From Leptolyngbya sp. NIES-2104 (GTDB taxonomy: Bacteria > Cyanobacteriota > Cyanobacteriia > Leptolyngbyales > Leptolyngbyaceae): DNA of 64,000 nt. The DNA is taken from NCBI RefSeq assembly GCF_001485215.1, contig NZ_BBWW01000001.1, positions 1,054,001 to 1,118,000 of the forward strand. Reading direction: 5' to 3'. Below are positions 18,209 to 27,514 of this stretch, piece by piece; position 1 is the first letter of the stretch; the number at the start of each line of letters is the position of its first letter. Below the pieces are notes generated by a model that worked only from the letters and a program-made list of their open reading frames with translations, was not told the DNA's origin and did not search any database. Position numbers and translations under genes: made by a program.

Positions 18209-18257
18209 AAAAACAAAAAGACAGGCAAACTCCCATAAACCTGAGAGTCAGCCTGTC
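18209..18257 (-). terminator. Rho-independent terminator on the minus strand
   Basis: On the minus strand GACAGGC ... GCCTGTC with an additional inner stem (ACTCTC / GGGAGT), followed by TTTTTGTTTTTT. It ends the 18323-18754 transcript and separates it from the NfeD-like operon starting at 18194. Confidence 0.85.
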
Positions 18258-18322
18258 GAATTCAGAACGATCGAGGCGAACAAGATGATCAATATTCAAT
18301 TGTCGATCGAGCGAAATCGCGA

Positions 18323-18754
18323 TTAAGCCACAGAGCTAAACCACTGTTGCCATTCCACTAACGTAAATTTGAACAATCGCTGAGGAGACGCACAGACAAT
18401 CACCGAAAACTGTCCTCGTCCACCTTTCATCCGCTCGGTTGAAACTTCCAGTTGTCCCCGTCGGACAGGCAGATCCGGATCAAAAATTGCCATTAGCGTT
18501 TCTGCTAAGCGGTCTTCGAGATAGGTGATGAATTGTGCGACCTGTTCAGTTTCTTGCGCCGAAACTCGCTGGTCTTTCCAACTCTGGAACTGCTCCAAGG
18601 TGACAACGTGCAAATACTCGATGTGGCTTCCCACACACACACCGATATTTCCGTCCCGTCGTGCCCGACTTTCAATTTTGAGAATGGTGTGTCCCGTTGC
18701 TCGAAAGACGTGATCCAATTCTTGGACAGTTTGCTCAAGGGGCGGTATTTGCAT
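18323..18754 (-). CDS. Hypothetical protein
   Basis: 143 residues, soluble, not recognised. Predicted alpha/beta mix: a helical start (LEQTVQELDHVFRATGHT), a strand-rich middle (SHIEYLHVVTLEQFQSW), a helix (VAQFITYLEDRLAETLMAI) and a C-terminal part GQFSVIVCASPQRLFKFTL that mirrors the middle. It looks as if two related strand-helix units (EYLHVVTLEQFQSW and RLFKFTLVEWQQWF) flank the central helix. It is transcribed divergently from the STAND gene across about 370 bases and has its own terminator at 18209-18257. Confidence 0.65.
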   Translation of the reverse strand: MQIPPLEQTVQELDHVFRATGHTILKIESRARRDGNIGVCVGSHIEYLHVVTLEQFQSWKDQRVSAQETEQVAQFITYLEDRLAETLMAIFDPDLPVRRGQLEVSTERMKGGRGQFSVIVCASPQRLFKFTLVEWQQWFSSVA

Positions 18755-19128
18755 CGTACACCTCGGTTGAAGGCGAGTGAAAGTTTATGAAGCGAAAGAA
18801 CCGAAACAGCCTTATCCCACACCGAATAATTTGTTATCTATCAATATAGATGCTCACCTAATAAATTTCAATCAGTAAAAGGTCGATTTGTCAGGTCGCA
18901 TCAAAAAAGTATGAATTTTTCAGGGAACCTTGACCGTCTTCTGTAGCATAGCAATACAATTTAGATATAATGCAAGTCGCGTAGAAGCCAATCAGCGTCT
19001 ATATTTCAAACCCTCGTTTGTCGATCGTGAATAGTGAAATTACAACTTAGTATACTTCCTGCTCACGTTTTCTCACCTTACTTATATAAAAAGCTCACAT
19101 GTTCTCACAATACAGGAGCGCCCTCACG
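18755..19128. promoter_or_regulatory. Divergent promoter region of the STAND gene and the 18323-18754 gene
   Basis: About 370 AT-rich bases between two divergent genes. They include TAGTATACT and a TATATAAAAAG stretch just upstream of the STAND start. It contains one CGATCG and no open frame of interest. Specific -35/-10 boxes cannot be fixed by eye. Confidence 0.4.
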
Positions 19129-22100
19129 ATGACTCAAATCTCGCCCGACCACTTGAAGAACGCCGCGATCGCTCACGGATTATCAAAAATAGAATTAGAA
19201 GCGCTGGAGTTAGCAATCGAGGGAAATTCAGCCGAAAGCAGCGCCGAGAAACTCAAAATTTCACCCGTTGCGTTTCGCAAACGTTTAGGATCAGTCTATA
19301 AAAAGTTCCACATTCTCGGAGACAGTCAGGGTAAGCTCAACCGACTCAAGAGCCAGCTTTTCATGGATGTTCCCTCGACAGAATCCAGCAGTGAACGCGC
19401 CGCTGAATCCTCAAGCTGGATGAGCCGGGAAGATAAAATCGATGTGTCTGGATTCTGTGGCAGAGATGAATCGTTAGACACCTTAAAAAAGTGGATTCGA
19501 CACGAGCAGTTGAAACTTTTGCTGCTATTCGGGCAGGGTGGCATCGGCAAGACCATGCTGGCAGCAAAACTCGCACATGACCTTCAAAACGAATTCGATC
19601 GCGTCATCTGGCAATCGCTCCGAACCACTCCAGATCCTCAGGTTCTTCTGACCGATCTCATTGCAATGCTGTCGGATGAACCCCAGCACGAAGCAGATAT
19701 TGAACTACAAATTTCTAAGTTTCTGACTCATCTCACTCAACAACGATGCTTGATTGTGTTTGATAATGCAGAATCTTTGCTGCAAGAAGGAACGCTAGCA
19801 GGCGAATATCGCGAAGACTTTAAAGAGTATGGGAAATTGTTCAGACGGATCGGAGAAGAAACGCATCAAAGCTGTGTCCTGATTACCAGCCGCGAAAAAC
19901 CAAAAGAAGCTGCCACGCTGCAAGGAAAAAAGCTGCGGACTCGTGCCTTTCACGTGGGAGGGCTGAAGCTCAAAGACGGACAAAAATTACTGCTCGATAA
20001 AGGCATTACTGCAACCGACGAACAAGCAAAAAATCTGCTCAACATCTACGGAGGCAATCCGCTCGCGCTGAAAATTGTCGCAACCGCGATCGAAGAACTG
20101 TTTGGCAATAATGTCTCGCTCTTCTTAAAGCAGGGCATTCCAGTGATTCGAGACATCGAAGAACTGCTCGATCAACAATTCGATCGACTTTCGGATCTAG
20201 AAGTGAAAATCATGTATTGGTTAGCACTCAACTACAGTTCGACTTCTCCCGAAGTGTTACAGCAAGATCTCGTCTTTTTGGAGTCACAGGATGCACTGTT
20301 GAATGCTTTACGATCGCTGCTTTGGCGATCGCTGATTGAACCATCGGGCGCAAAATTCAGACAGCAACCTGTCGTGTGTGAATACGTGCTGAAACGATTG
20401 GTCAAACAAATCAGCCACGGATTTGAACTTCAGAAACAAGATCCTGATACTGAAGCGTTGGAGCTTTTAGACAGCCATGCTTTAATGAAAGCCACTGCAC
20501 AAGATCGCGTACGGCAACTCCAGGAAGAGACTGTCTTAGAACCGATCGCGAACCGACTCAAGCAGAGTTATCCCGCTCCAAGCACACTCGAAGAAAAATT
20601 GTGGGAGATGTTAAAAAAGCTCCAAGAGCCAGAAGCTCCCAGAGTGGGATATCGGGCAGGAAACATCATTAATCTGATGCGCTACTTTAAAATGCCGCTA
20701 AGTCGGAAAGACCTGTCAGAACTCACCATCCGACAAGCTTACTTAGAAGATGTCGAGTTGCAGGAAACGAACTTCACCCACGCTGATTTGTCTAGCTCAG
20801 TGTTTCGAGAAACGATTACCGGAATCATTTCTGTCGCCTTTCACCCAGACGGTGATCGATTTGCGATCGGCATGAACAATGGAGAGCTTCGACTGTGGCA
20901 AGTCTCAGATAATAAGCAGATTGATTCAGTCCAAGGACACGATAAGAAGCGAATTTGGTCGATTAAATTTAGTACAAAAGGTGACTTTCTCGTCAGTGGC
21001 GGCGAAGATGGTGCAGTTCACCGCTGGACGACTCATCAGCTCAAAGACACGCTCAATTTAATTGGCACTCATGATCAGCCTGTCAGTTCAGTTGCCGTGA
21101 GTTCTGATGACCGATGGATTGCAAGCAGCGGCGAAGAAGGCAAAGTGAAAATTTGGGACGCAGAAACCGGAGAACTGCTCCAAGTGTTGGATCACGGTGA
21201 GGTTGCGGTTTGGTCGGTTGAATTTACCCCCGATCGACATTGGATTATCAGTGGCAGCGATCGCGGAGTCCATATCTGGGATTGGAAAACAGCAACACAA
21301 GCAGCAACTTTTTTAGCTCCAGACTCAACCCACGACGAAGCAAACCAGGTGTATGCGATTCACATTAGCCCCGATGGGGAGTCTTGTGTGAGTGGAAGCG
21401 CAGACGGCAAGATCCGAGTGTGGAACCTCAAAACAGGACATTGCCAACCTTCAGTTTCAGGTCATACTCAAAAAATCCACTCTGTGCGCTTTAGCTCGGA
21501 TGGACAACGGATTGTAAGCGGCGGAGAAGATACGATCGTTCGCGTCTGGGAAGCAACCAATCTACAGCAGCCTCAGATGGAGTTGAGAGGACATACGAAC
21601 CAGGTCTGGTCGGTTGGGTTTAGTCCTGACTGCCGCCGAGTGATTAGCGCGGGGGATGACCAGACTGCACGATTGTGGGATAACAAAACTGGAAGCCTTC
21701 TCAACACATTAAAAGGCTACACACGAGGGGTTTATGGGCTTGCTTTCAAAGACGATCGCACATTAATTAGTGGAACAGATAATGGAGAAGTCTATTTCTG
21801 GGATCTAGAAAAACCAACTGATCCAGCGTATCGGCTGTCCGATCATCTTGCTCGAATTCGCTGCTTAGCCTACGAACCTCAATCAGAACGATTGGTGCAT
21901 GGCAGTAGAGGTTCATCCTTCAAACTGTGGGATGTGAGCAATCTATCTGCTTGTCGATTGCGCTGGACGGGGCGACAACATACCAATTGGGTGTGGTGTG
22001 CGGCATTTAGTCCAGATGGTAAAACGCTTGCAACGGGCAGCGAAGATTACACCGTACGGCTCTGGAATGCGGAAACGGGCGACGAACTGCGCGAGAAACC

Positions 22101-22767
22101 GTTAACTCGACAACATCGTTGGGTCTGGTGTGTGGCTTTTTGTCCTAGTGGGCGATGGTTAGTGAGTGGTGGCGGCGATCCAGTGCTGCGTCTGTGGGAT
22201 GTTCAGGACATTCACGAGCCGCAATATGTTACAGATTTGCGAGGACACACTGATGCAGTCTGGACAGTTGCTTTCGCGCCGTTGACCGAGAACAACGAAG
22301 GCAATAGTCTTTTAGCCAGTGGTGGAGCCGATGGCATCATTCGCTTATGGAACATTAAAGAGCGGAACTGCAAGGAGTTAAAAGGGCATACAGGAACCGT
22401 TTATGCGATCGCATTTAGTCCTGATGGTCAGAAGCTTGTGAGTGCAGGTGATGACCGTAGAATCTACGTTTGGGATGTGGCGACGACGAGCTGTATCTAT
22501 CGTTCTGAGCCAGAACATTCTGAGCCAATTCGAGCGATCGCGGTCAGTCCTGATGGTCGTACCATTGCAACGGGAAGCGAAGATGAAACGATCGGGTTGT
22601 GGAAGTTTACATCAGGACAGTATGCCAATCCAGAAGTACAGAAGCTTGCTCGAAAACGGTTTTACGAAGGAATGAAGCTCATTGGAGTGCAAGGACTAAA
22701 CGAAGCTCAAAAGCTTTCCCTGAAAGTTCTTGGTGCATCGATCGAGGACAAACCACCCGCAGAGTAA
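19129..22767 (+). CDS. STAND protein: HTH, NB-ARC ATPase, 14 WD40 repeats
   Basis: About 1212 residues. The N-terminal ~80 residues form a helical HTH domain (LSKIELEALELAIEGNSA, LKISPVAFRKRLGSVYKKF) of the type seen in vWA-MoxR-associated (VMAP) and cyanobacterial NB-ARC/NACHT-WD40 proteins. An NB-ARC ATPase follows, with P-loop FGQGGIGKTMLA (about 134-145), Walker B CLIVFDNAESLL, LITSREKP and the GGNPLALKI (GLPL) motif. After a winged-helix/linker region, fourteen WD40 units fit two seven-bladed propellers. ATG 19129 is preferred (AGGAG 11 bases upstream); ATG 19099 is possible. STAND proteins of this plan act as signal-responsive switches, often in conflict or programmed-death systems; the ligand is unknown. 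Confidence 0.93.
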   Translation: MTQISPDHLKNAAIAHGLSKIELEALELAIEGNSAESSAEKLKISPVAFRKRLGSVYKKFHILGDSQGKLNRLKSQLFMDVPSTESSSERAAESSSWMSREDKIDVSGFCGRDESLDTLKKWIRHEQLKLLLLFGQGGIGKTMLAAKLAHDLQNEFDRVIWQSLRTTPDPQVLLTDLIAMLSDEPQHEADIELQISKFLTHLTQQRCLIVFDNAESLLQEGTLAGEYREDFKEYGKLFRRIGEETHQSCVLITSREKPKEAATLQGKKLRTRAFHVGGLKLKDGQKLLLDKGITATDEQAKNLLNIYGGNPLALKIVATAIEELFGNNVSLFLKQGIPVIRDIEELLDQQFDRLSDLEVKIMYWLALNYSSTSPEVLQQDLVFLESQDALLNALRSLLWRSLIEPSGAKFRQQPVVCEYVLKRLVKQISHGFELQKQDPDTEALELLDSHALMKATAQDRVRQLQEETVLEPIANRLKQSYPAPSTLEEKLWEMLKKLQEPEAPRVGYRAGNIINLMRYFKMPLSRKDLSELTIRQAYLEDVELQETNFTHADLSSSVFRETITGIISVAFHPDGDRFAIGMNNGELRLWQVSDNKQIDSVQGHDKKRIWSIKFSTKGDFLVSGGEDGAVHRWTTHQLKDTLNLIGTHDQPVSSVAVSSDDRWIASSGEEGKVKIWDAETGELLQVLDHGEVAVWSVEFTPDRHWIISGSDRGVHIWDWKTATQAATFLAPDSTHDEANQVYAIHISPDGESCVSGSADGKIRVWNLKTGHCQPSVSGHTQKIHSVRFSSDGQRIVSGGEDTIVRVWEATNLQQPQMELRGHTNQVWSVGFSPDCRRVISAGDDQTARLWDNKTGSLLNTLKGYTRGVYGLAFKDDRTLISGTDNGEVYFWDLEKPTDPAYRLSDHLARIRCLAYEPQSERLVHGSRGSSFKLWDVSNLSACRLRWTGRQHTNWVWCAAFSPDGKTLATGSEDYTVRLWNAETGDELREKPLTRQHRWVWCVAFCPSGRWLVSGGGDPVLRLWDVQDIHEPQYVTDLRGHTDAVWTVAFAPLTENNEGNSLLASGGADGIIRLWNIKERNCKELKGHTGTVYAIAFSPDGQKLVSAGDDRRIYVWDVATTSCIYRSEPEHSEPIRAIAVSPDGRTIATGSEDETIGLWKFTSGQYANPEVQKLARKRFYEGMKLIGVQGLNEAQKLSLKVLGASIEDKPPAE

Positions 22768-22862
22768 AGTTACTGCACTAAAACTTTTGAAGATAGCAGC
22801 ACCAAAAGTGGCAGTTCACACTACAATCTTTAGGTAATGCGCTTCAACCAAGGAAATTAACA

Positions 22863-23372
22863 GTGCCTACTATCCTCAACGATACGCTTAAAGCAGAACT
22901 TGAACAGACTCGTGCTCGATTGCTGAGTGAACAAGAAACAATCGCTGAAACAGTAACGAAAGAAGCTGAAGCAGAGATCGATCGCGTTCTCGGTTACATC
23001 AATTCACTGCTGGGTGAAGCTGCACCGACTGAAAGTGCACCTGAATCTAAGCCTGCTACACCGTCTCCAGCAAAAACCACTGCTAAGAAGACCGCAGCAC
23101 CAAAATCCTCCAGTAAGGGGGGTGCCTTCGATGCTGGCAAGCTCAAATCAAAATTCAAAGACCTCAAGCCGATGGATGCGATTTTGAAAGTGCTGGCAGA
23201 TGAGAAAAGTGCTTTATCGATCGATGATTTGATCAATCAGCTTTACGATGAGTTCGATGCGGCGGAAATCTCCAAAGCAAGAAGAAGTGTTGCGATCACC
23301 ACCAAACACGCTGAACGGCGCGGTTTGTTGAAGAAAGTGCAAGACAATCCTTCTCGCTTTCAAGGCGCTTAA
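22863..23372 (+). CDS. Hypothetical protein with C-terminal winged-helix-like domain
   Basis: 169 residues starting at GTG 22863, supported by AAGGAAA about 7 bases upstream. An N-terminal coiled-coil helix (about 5-50) is followed by a Pro/Ala/Lys/Ser-rich low-complexity linker (about 53-85) and a C-terminal domain (about 95-169). That domain begins LKPMDAILKVLADEKSALS and ends AERRGLLKKVQDNPSRF, the layout of a small winged helix that could bind DNA. The positively charged linker fits nucleic-acid association. Function unknown. It is convergent with the next gene, with only 15 bases between. Confidence 0.75.
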   Translation: MPTILNDTLKAELEQTRARLLSEQETIAETVTKEAEAEIDRVLGYINSLLGEAAPTESAPESKPATPSPAKTTAKKTAAPKSSSKGGAFDAGKLKSKFKDLKPMDAILKVLADEKSALSIDDLINQLYDEFDAAEISKARRSVAITTKHAERRGLLKKVQDNPSRFQGA

Positions 23373-23387
23373 GTTTGGACAGTGGAG

Positions 23388-24848
23388 CTAAGCCAGCGGA
23401 AATCCTGCTGCAAGTAACCAGGCAAAAAATAAAGCACTGGCGATCGCGACACTCCACTGTTCTCGAACTTGAGCCGCTACGATCGATAACACGGTCAGCA
23501 ACACTGGAAACAGCGGCAGCAAAAGAAACATAAATCCAAGCTGCGGTAAAAATTGCAGCACCAAAATAAACCCGCCAATCAAAGCAACACTTTGAGCAAT
23601 TCCCCAAACGGCGCGCTGTTTCGATTGGGCGATTTCGGTTGCCAAAAACCAGGGCAGAGACGCGATCGCAATCATGCCCCAAACTTCAAGCCGCACCGGA
23701 ATCAACACCGACTGCAACCAAACCAATTGCGCCATTGCTCCGACTGCAATCCACAGCACAGTAAACACACCGATTCCTAACATTAACTTCTTGAGATTGA
23801 ATTGCGGAATTTGCCGCAGAACGATCAACCAAATTAATCCAGCCAGTAAAAACCAAAGTGCAATTGCACCACCGACTTGAACACCACCGAGCGTCTGTAA
23901 GTCCGTGACGCGATCGAGCAAGACCAATCCAGCCGTTGGCACTGTCGAAGATAAAAGCAATCCACCCCAACGCTGTAACGGTGAAATCGAAATCGGAGTA
24001 GTAACAATCTGCAAGCTCGGCATGATTGCCGCAAGACCGATGAGCCAGCCGATTAAATGAACCGCTTGCCAGAGCATTCGACGATCGACATATTGACTTT
24101 GCTGCTGTGCTCCAAATGTACGATCGAGCCACTGACGCGCTGCATTGTGACTGACCGAATTGAACAAGATCGTAATATGTTCAACATTCGGAACCAGAAT
24201 AAATTCCCGACCTCGACCATTCGCAACATCTGAATTGCTACCACCTGCTTGCTGAAGGATTCGTTCTGCATTGCGAATAAATCCACCTTCCCAGCTTCCC
24301 GCTTGAATCTGCAAGTTTCGCGGGCGATCTGGAGTCACCTTTGCACCTGTCGGAGAAACAGCGATCGTTGCAGAAAAGTCACCCGGATGAAGAATTGCAG
24401 CATCCATCACTGCACCACTGCCCATCGAATGTCCGAGGACTGCTAATCGAGTCGCGTCTACTTCTGGTTGCTGTGCGATCGCGTTCCATGCCGTTCCAAA
24501 ATTCCGTCGCAGCGAACCGTCCTGCAATCGACTCGGATTTGCACCATGTCCATCCCAATCCCACAGCATCACTGCATAGCCCGATCGAGCAAGTACATGA
24601 CCATAACTCAGCATCAATTGTTTTGACCCCGAATAACCATGAGCCACCAACACTCCTGGCACAGCACGCAATGATTTCGGTGCAAGGTAGAGCAGGGGAA
24701 CGCCTTCTTGGTTCAGAGAACGAACGATCAAGCCTGAACGGGCAGAAAAAATGCCCCACCAAGAAAGAGCAATCAGCAATCCAGCTAAAATCAGCAATCC
24801 AATTCGATACGGCTTCAATGGACAATCCTCGATCGACGATTTTTCCAT
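23388..24848 (-). CDS. Membrane-anchored alpha/beta hydrolase
   Basis: About 486 residues. One N-terminal membrane segment (about 15-37) is followed by an alpha/beta-hydrolase domain (about 60-250). It carries GVLVAHGYSGSK (oxyanion region), nucleophile elbow LGHSMGSGAV (Ser at about 141) and a candidate catalytic His in PNVEHITILF. From about 260 to the end there are six or seven further membrane helices, an unusual integral-membrane tail. The domain resembles serine aminopeptidase/dienelactone-hydrolase types; the substrate is unknown, and topology would place the hydrolase outside the cytoplasm. ATG 24848 is used in place of the TTG one codon earlier. Confidence 0.85.
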   Translation of the reverse strand: MEKSSIEDCPLKPYRIGLLILAGLLIALSWWGIFSARSGLIVRSLNQEGVPLLYLAPKSLRAVPGVLVAHGYSGSKQLMLSYGHVLARSGYAVMLWDWDGHGANPSRLQDGSLRRNFGTAWNAIAQQPEVDATRLAVLGHSMGSGAVMDAAILHPGDFSATIAVSPTGAKVTPDRPRNLQIQAGSWEGGFIRNAERILQQAGGSNSDVANGRGREFILVPNVEHITILFNSVSHNAARQWLDRTFGAQQQSQYVDRRMLWQAVHLIGWLIGLAAIMPSLQIVTTPISISPLQRWGGLLLSSTVPTAGLVLLDRVTDLQTLGGVQVGGAIALWFLLAGLIWLIVLRQIPQFNLKKLMLGIGVFTVLWIAVGAMAQLVWLQSVLIPVRLEVWGMIAIASLPWFLATEIAQSKQRAVWGIAQSVALIGGFILVLQFLPQLGFMFLLLPLFPVLLTVLSIVAAQVREQWSVAIASALFFAWLLAAGFPLA

Positions 24849-24885
24849 CAAAGCAGTTCTACCGATAATCCGAATCGGACGATCG

Positions 24886-25860
24886 TTAGAAATTCGAGCG
24901 ATTCAACGGTCGATCGCGCAGATGAGCCGCATAGACAAAGAGCGATCGCGGATCGACTCGATCGTGCTGCATGTGATAGTCGCGGGTGGCAAATTCAAGC
25001 TGAAGCATTAATCGATCGTGTCGAATCGGTGGCATTCCTTTGTGGAAACACAAGGTATCTTCGACAAATCCGAAACCTGCATTTCCGCGAATGGTGACTA
25101 AATTTTCAATGCCATACGCATCAATAATTTCTGAATCCTTAAACCGTTTTCGATTCAATTCGTGTCCTAATTTCTTGCGACGATGGGTTCCCTGCATACA
25201 GGCGTGTGCTCCTGTTAACCCATCTACATCTGTCAGATAGAAGAAGAATTTGATAAATCGATAATCATCTAAATCGTAATGAAACAATTGAGCCGCCTTT
25301 CGTCGCGCTTGAAGTGACGCATCGGTGACAAAACTCCACCAGAGATTGCTACTAATTAAAACCGGGCTGGTTCCTAAATATCGAGCCGCGATCGACAAAA
25401 TCAGCGGATCACGACTCAATTGGGCAATCGCAGGACAAGTCTCGATCGTATTCACATAGCTGGCAGTCACAAATTGGCGATCGTACCAGCGCTCTGCTTC
25501 GAGGCGTTGAGCAGAGTGAAAGCCATATTCGGGTTTGCGATCGCCGTAACAAGGATACTGTTTCGCGTAAGCAATGATGTCCTGAAGCATCTCAGACGGA
25601 AGATTTAAGCCGAGATACAATCCATCTTTAACGACCGATTGCACAATGTCTGAAGCGGCATGAGAAAAGACAGACTCACCGGAGAATTGAGGAACTTCAC
25701 AGGTCTGAAAGTGGCGAAAGAGCGATCGCACAACTCCAAATCGCGCCAACTGTCGCATCAATAGCCATTTTGGATTTCTGCTCATACCTCGGAACCATTC
25801 ATATCCCGAATCATAAGCATCATGATATAGCTCTCTTAGCCAGTGAAATCCTAAAAACAC
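24886..25860 (-). CDS. Phytanoyl-CoA dioxygenase-like Fe(II)/2-oxoglutarate oxygenase
   Basis: 324 residues. The double-stranded beta-helix iron site is visible as the H-x-D pair in AQLFHYDLDDYRFIKFF (His about 194, Asp about 196) and the distal His in EDTLCFHKGMPP (about 273), with Arg residues shortly after (IRHDRLMLQ) for 2-oxoglutarate. The start is GTG 25860 with GGAG 7 bases upstream; a shorter start at 25785 is possible. PhyH-like enzymes hydroxylate small molecules or lipids; the substrate cannot be told. It precedes the membrane alpha/beta hydrolase on the same strand by 37 bases, so the two are probably co-expressed. Confidence 0.82.
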   Translation of the reverse strand: MFLGFHWLRELYHDAYDSGYEWFRGMSRNPKWLLMRQLARFGVVRSLFRHFQTCEVPQFSGESVFSHAASDIVQSVVKDGLYLGLNLPSEMLQDIIAYAKQYPCYGDRKPEYGFHSAQRLEAERWYDRQFVTASYVNTIETCPAIAQLSRDPLILSIAARYLGTSPVLISSNLWWSFVTDASLQARRKAAQLFHYDLDDYRFIKFFFYLTDVDGLTGAHACMQGTHRRKKLGHELNRKRFKDSEIIDAYGIENLVTIRGNAGFGFVEDTLCFHKGMPPIRHDRLMLQLEFATRDYHMQHDRVDPRSLFVYAAHLRDRPLNRSNF

Positions 25861-26302
25861 ACTCTATCTCCATCAAGCAATTTTTTAAGCCTGCTGTTCC
25901 TAATCTTCCAGCATTCGGCAGAAACACCCGGTGAATTTGTCAATCCTTCACGATTGTTCCCTTGAGTAGATAAAAACTTGATAAATCATCTGCTTCTTGT
26001 GTAAAAGCTTTACATTTCGGTCAAGTGTATACGGATAAATGACCGTAATTTCCGTGAATAAAGTTCAGTTTCCATAAGCTTTTATTGATGCTCGATCGAA
26101 TCATTCGTTTACCAACAATTTGTCTCGAATGGAGTCTTGAAAAATTAGATTGCATAAAGCCCAGTCAAACGAGCTACTTTTCTCTTAAAGATCTGACGTA
26201 CACTTACAGTGCATTTGTGAGAATTGCCTAAACAGTTCGGATCACAAGCAAAACGTCTGAATGACCTAGATAGCGTAAACGTAGGAGTGAACTTCCAGCC
26301 TT
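25861..26302. other. Divergent intergenic region
   Basis: About 440 AT-rich bases between the dioxygenase (minus) and the flavoprotein gene (plus). It should hold both promoters. A 47-codon frame at 26088-26231 lacks a ribosome site and protein-like composition. No RNA gene, repeat or operator is recognised. Confidence 0.45.
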
Positions 26303-27424
26303 ATGTTTGACTGTATTGTTGTCGGAGCAGGACCCGCCGGAGGAACTGCTGCCTATCATCTCGCCAAACGCGGACGCTCTGTTTTAGTGCTAGAGAAAGA
26401 AGCACTGCCTCGCTATAAGCCCTGTAGCGGTGGTGTCTCTCCTGCGATCGCTCAATGGTTCGATTTCGATTTTGCCCCCGTGATTTCGCGAAAAGTGAAT
26501 ACGATTCGCTATACCTGGAAACTCGGTGATCCGGTCGATGCCACCTTAAATACACCTGAGCCGATGTGGATGGTGCGCCGCGACCAGTTTGATGAATTTT
26601 TGATGAACCAAGCACAGCAAGCTGGAGCAAAACTTCAAGATGCAACTGCGGTGACAGGAATCGAATTTAAAGGCGATCGCTGGCAGGTCAATACCACTTC
26701 TGGAACGTTAGAAGCAAAATACTTAATTGCTGCTGATGGCGCGAAAGGACCAATGGCAAAATGGCTTGGATTTAAGGAACGCAAAACCCGGATGGGAGCC
26801 GTTATGGAAGCGCCTCATGCGATCGGGAGTACAGCACAGTTTGATTTCGGAATGCTGAAAAACGGCTTTATCTGGAACTTACCCAAGGCGGAAGGATTTT
26901 CCGCTGGAACCGCTTCATTTCGGGGCGACGATCGCACTGATTTCAACGCGGCTCTATCGAAATACGCCAAAGAAGCGGGATTTAATACGAGCGGTGCTCA
27001 GGTTTACACACACCCGATCGCATTTTGGGACGGTGATCAAACGCTGCACACTCAAAACGCGGTTCTCGCTGGAGAAAGTGCCTCGATCGTTGATCCAATG
27101 ACGGCTGAAGGCATTCGCCCGTCAATGTATAGCGGCATGAAAGCAGCAGAAGCGATCGACCAATCTTTGAGCGGTGATCGATCGGCATTGGCTCAATACA
27201 CTGAGACGATTCAGCGGGATTGGGGGAGTGACATGGTTTGGGCGCAACGACTGGCAAATCTGTTTTATCGCGTACCGGGAATCGGCTACAAGGTGGGTGT
27301 GAAGCGTCCGACTGCTACCGATCGGTTGGGTAAGATTATGTGCGGTGAATTGCGGTATGCCGATGTTGCAAATCGTGCCCTAAAACGATTAGGGGGTGGA
27401 TTAATTCCAGGTATGGGGGGTTAG
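26303..27424 (+). CDS. Geranylgeranyl reductase-family FAD oxidoreductase
   Basis: 373 residues. N-terminal dinucleotide fold DCIVVGAGPAGGTAAYHLA, followed by RYKPCSGGVSP (the PCSGG signature of the family), ending in GESASIVDPMTAEGIRPSM, the second FAD motif. The family reduces isoprenoid double bonds: ChlP makes phytyl groups for chlorophyll and tocopherol, and others act on lipids or quinones. At 373 residues, and more divergent than the roughly 400-residue ChlP, it is probably a paralogue rather than the chlorophyll enzyme. It is followed by a perfect 28-base palindrome. Confidence 0.88.
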   Translation: MFDCIVVGAGPAGGTAAYHLAKRGRSVLVLEKEALPRYKPCSGGVSPAIAQWFDFDFAPVISRKVNTIRYTWKLGDPVDATLNTPEPMWMVRRDQFDEFLMNQAQQAGAKLQDATAVTGIEFKGDRWQVNTTSGTLEAKYLIAADGAKGPMAKWLGFKERKTRMGAVMEAPHAIGSTAQFDFGMLKNGFIWNLPKAEGFSAGTASFRGDDRTDFNAALSKYAKEAGFNTSGAQVYTHPIAFWDGDQTLHTQNAVLAGESASIVDPMTAEGIRPSMYSGMKAAEAIDQSLSGDRSALAQYTETIQRDWGSDMVWAQRLANLFYRVPGIGYKVGVKRPTATDRLGKIMCGELRYADVANRALKRLGGGLIPGMGG

Positions 27425-27443
27425 GAATCGCGCAAAATTCCGG

Positions 27444-27471
27444 GTAGAGACGCGATTAATCGCGTCTCTAC
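27444..27471 (+). terminator. Perfect 28-bp palindrome, terminator or dispersed repeat
   Basis: GTAGAGACGCGATT / AATCGCGTCTCTAC is a perfect palindrome without a loop, 20 bases after the flavoprotein stop. From general knowledge, the GTAGAGACGCGAT-type palindrome is widespread in cyanobacterial intergenic regions. It may act as a terminator, but it lacks a T tract and may simply be a dispersed repeat. Confidence 0.7.
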
Positions 27472-27514
27472 GTTATTGGATCAACGCAGAATGGGTTGCA
27501 TGGTTTTTCCGGAA

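Noticed and set aside
24341-24868. 175-codon plus-strand frame
   Set aside because: Antisense to the alpha/beta hydrolase, no recognisable features.
26088-26231. 47-codon frame before the flavoprotein gene
   Set aside because: No ribosome site and no recognisable protein character.
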